From Pseudomaricurvus albidus (GTDB lineage Bacteria; Pseudomonadota; Gammaproteobacteria; Pseudomonadales; Cellvibrionaceae), in the NCBI RefSeq assembly GCF_018863235.1, contig NZ_JAHKRS010000008.1, positions 124,001 through 188,000 of the forward strand: a DNA stretch of 64,000 bases, written 5' to 3'. Positions 63,499 to 64,000 of the stretch are shown here, one piece after another. A program made the position numbers and the translations under genes. The notes below the pieces were generated by a model. It saw only the letters and a program-made list of their open reading frames with translations. It was not told the origin of the DNA and ran no database searches. Position 1 is the first letter of the stretch; each line of letters begins with the position of its first letter.

Positions 63499-63981
63499 AT
63501 GACCAATAACGATATCTTACGTCGCTTACGCTACGTGTTTGATTTTCACGATACCAAAATCGTCAATATGTTTGCCTCGGTGGGCGAAAAGGTGACACCT
63601 GATCAGGTGAAACGATGGTTGAAGAAGGACGATGACCCCTATTTCAAACGTTGTACTGACCAGCAGCTGGCCACTTTTCTGAACGCGTTGATCATTCTGC
63701 GTCGTGGCCGTCGAGAGGGCGTTCTGATAGAGCATGAAAAAAAGATCAACAACAATCTGGTGATCCGCAAACTCAAGATTGCCATGGACTTTAAAAGTGA
63801 CGACATGCTGGCCACTCTGGAGTTGGCAGGCATGACTGTCAGCGATCACGAATTGAGTTCTTTTTTCCGCAAACCGGGCAATAAGCATTATCGGGAATGC
63901 AAAGATCAGATTCTGCGTAACTTCATTGAAGGCTTGCGGCTACGAGTACGTGAGAAAAAGGCTCCTGACGCCTTACCTTAA
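63499..63981 (+). CDS. yehS: YehS-like DUF1456 protein
   Basis: A 160-residue protein with AGGTGAG before the ATG. It consists of two DUF1456 repeats: NDILRRLRYVFDFHDTKIVN with VKRWLKKDDDPYFKRC, and LVIRKLKIAMDFKSDDMLAT with SFFRKPGNKHYRECKD. Length and architecture match E. coli YehS. Function is unknown in the family. The start of a hairpin (AAAAAAGCCGG) follows at the window edge. Confidence 0.92.
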   Translation: MTNNDILRRLRYVFDFHDTKIVNMFASVGEKVTPDQVKRWLKKDDDPYFKRCTDQQLATFLNALIILRRGRREGVLIEHEKKINNNLVIRKLKIAMDFKSDDMLATLELAGMTVSDHELSSFFRKPGNKHYRECKDQILRNFIEGLRLRVREKKAPDALP

Positions 63982-64000
63982 ACCGATACAAAAAAGCCGG

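Overview
The window comes from a Gram-negative, probably marine gammaproteobacterium. This is inferred from lipoproteins and outer-membrane barrels, a Wza/Wzc-type export apparatus, VF530, YehS and Dps-type proteins, and mixed base composition. No species name can be supported from the sequence alone. About two thirds of the window (1 to about 42,080) is one large exopolysaccharide (EPS) locus of the exosortase A (XrtA/PEP-CTERM) type. The remainder is ordinary housekeeping and accessory genes.

EPS locus, left arm. A minus-strand group (small membrane protein, XrtA-associated ATPase, PrsT TPR protein cut by the window edge) diverges from a long plus-strand run (3428-22221). That run encodes a Wza-like export lipoprotein, a chain-length protein, a tyrosine autokinase and an outer-membrane barrel. 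These are followed by WecB, a DUF3473 deacetylase, a FemAB protein and a glycosyltransferase. Exosortase A fused to an EpsI domain comes next, then further glycosyltransferases, an amidotransferase, an O-antigen-ligase-like protein and a second deacetylase. Many genes overlap by 4-20 bases, indicating translational coupling.

EPS locus, middle. An AT-rich cassette (about 23,000-29,900) holds a Wzx-type flippase, a sulfotransferase, an unrecognised protein, a GT4 enzyme, a pyruvyltransferase-like protein and a KdtA-like (GT30) protein. It looks like the strain-variable part that sets glycan structure. It leads into minus-strand modification genes: a FemAB/GNAT protein, a DegT aminotransferase, an asparagine-synthase homologue without the glutaminase cysteine, and a second sulfotransferase.

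EPS locus, right arm. The exosortase-A-associated acyl-carrier module lies here: ACP, a fused hydrolase-2/hydrolase-1 protein, a GT4 enzyme, and opposite them a PLP decarboxylase and an AMP-forming ligase. Its product is unknown. The locus ends at two tandem copies of a 98-bp palindromic repeat. No PEP-CTERM substrate protein lies in the window, so sorting substrates must be encoded elsewhere.

Right third. It contains Dps, a small unknown gene, GltX, a SAM methyltransferase, tRNA-Ala(GGC) with a clear terminator, a small membrane-anchored protein, a PhoX-like phosphatase and a secreted lipase-like hydrolase. A two-gene unit resembling a lipase-type effector with a secreted partner follows. 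Next is a three-gene set (LolA-like protein, outer-membrane barrel, and RND/MMPL exporter with an N-terminal PAS-like domain). The last genes are a quinone-oxidoreductase-like enzyme, a VF530 protein, a GST, a small membrane protein, a HAD phosphatase and a YehS-like protein.
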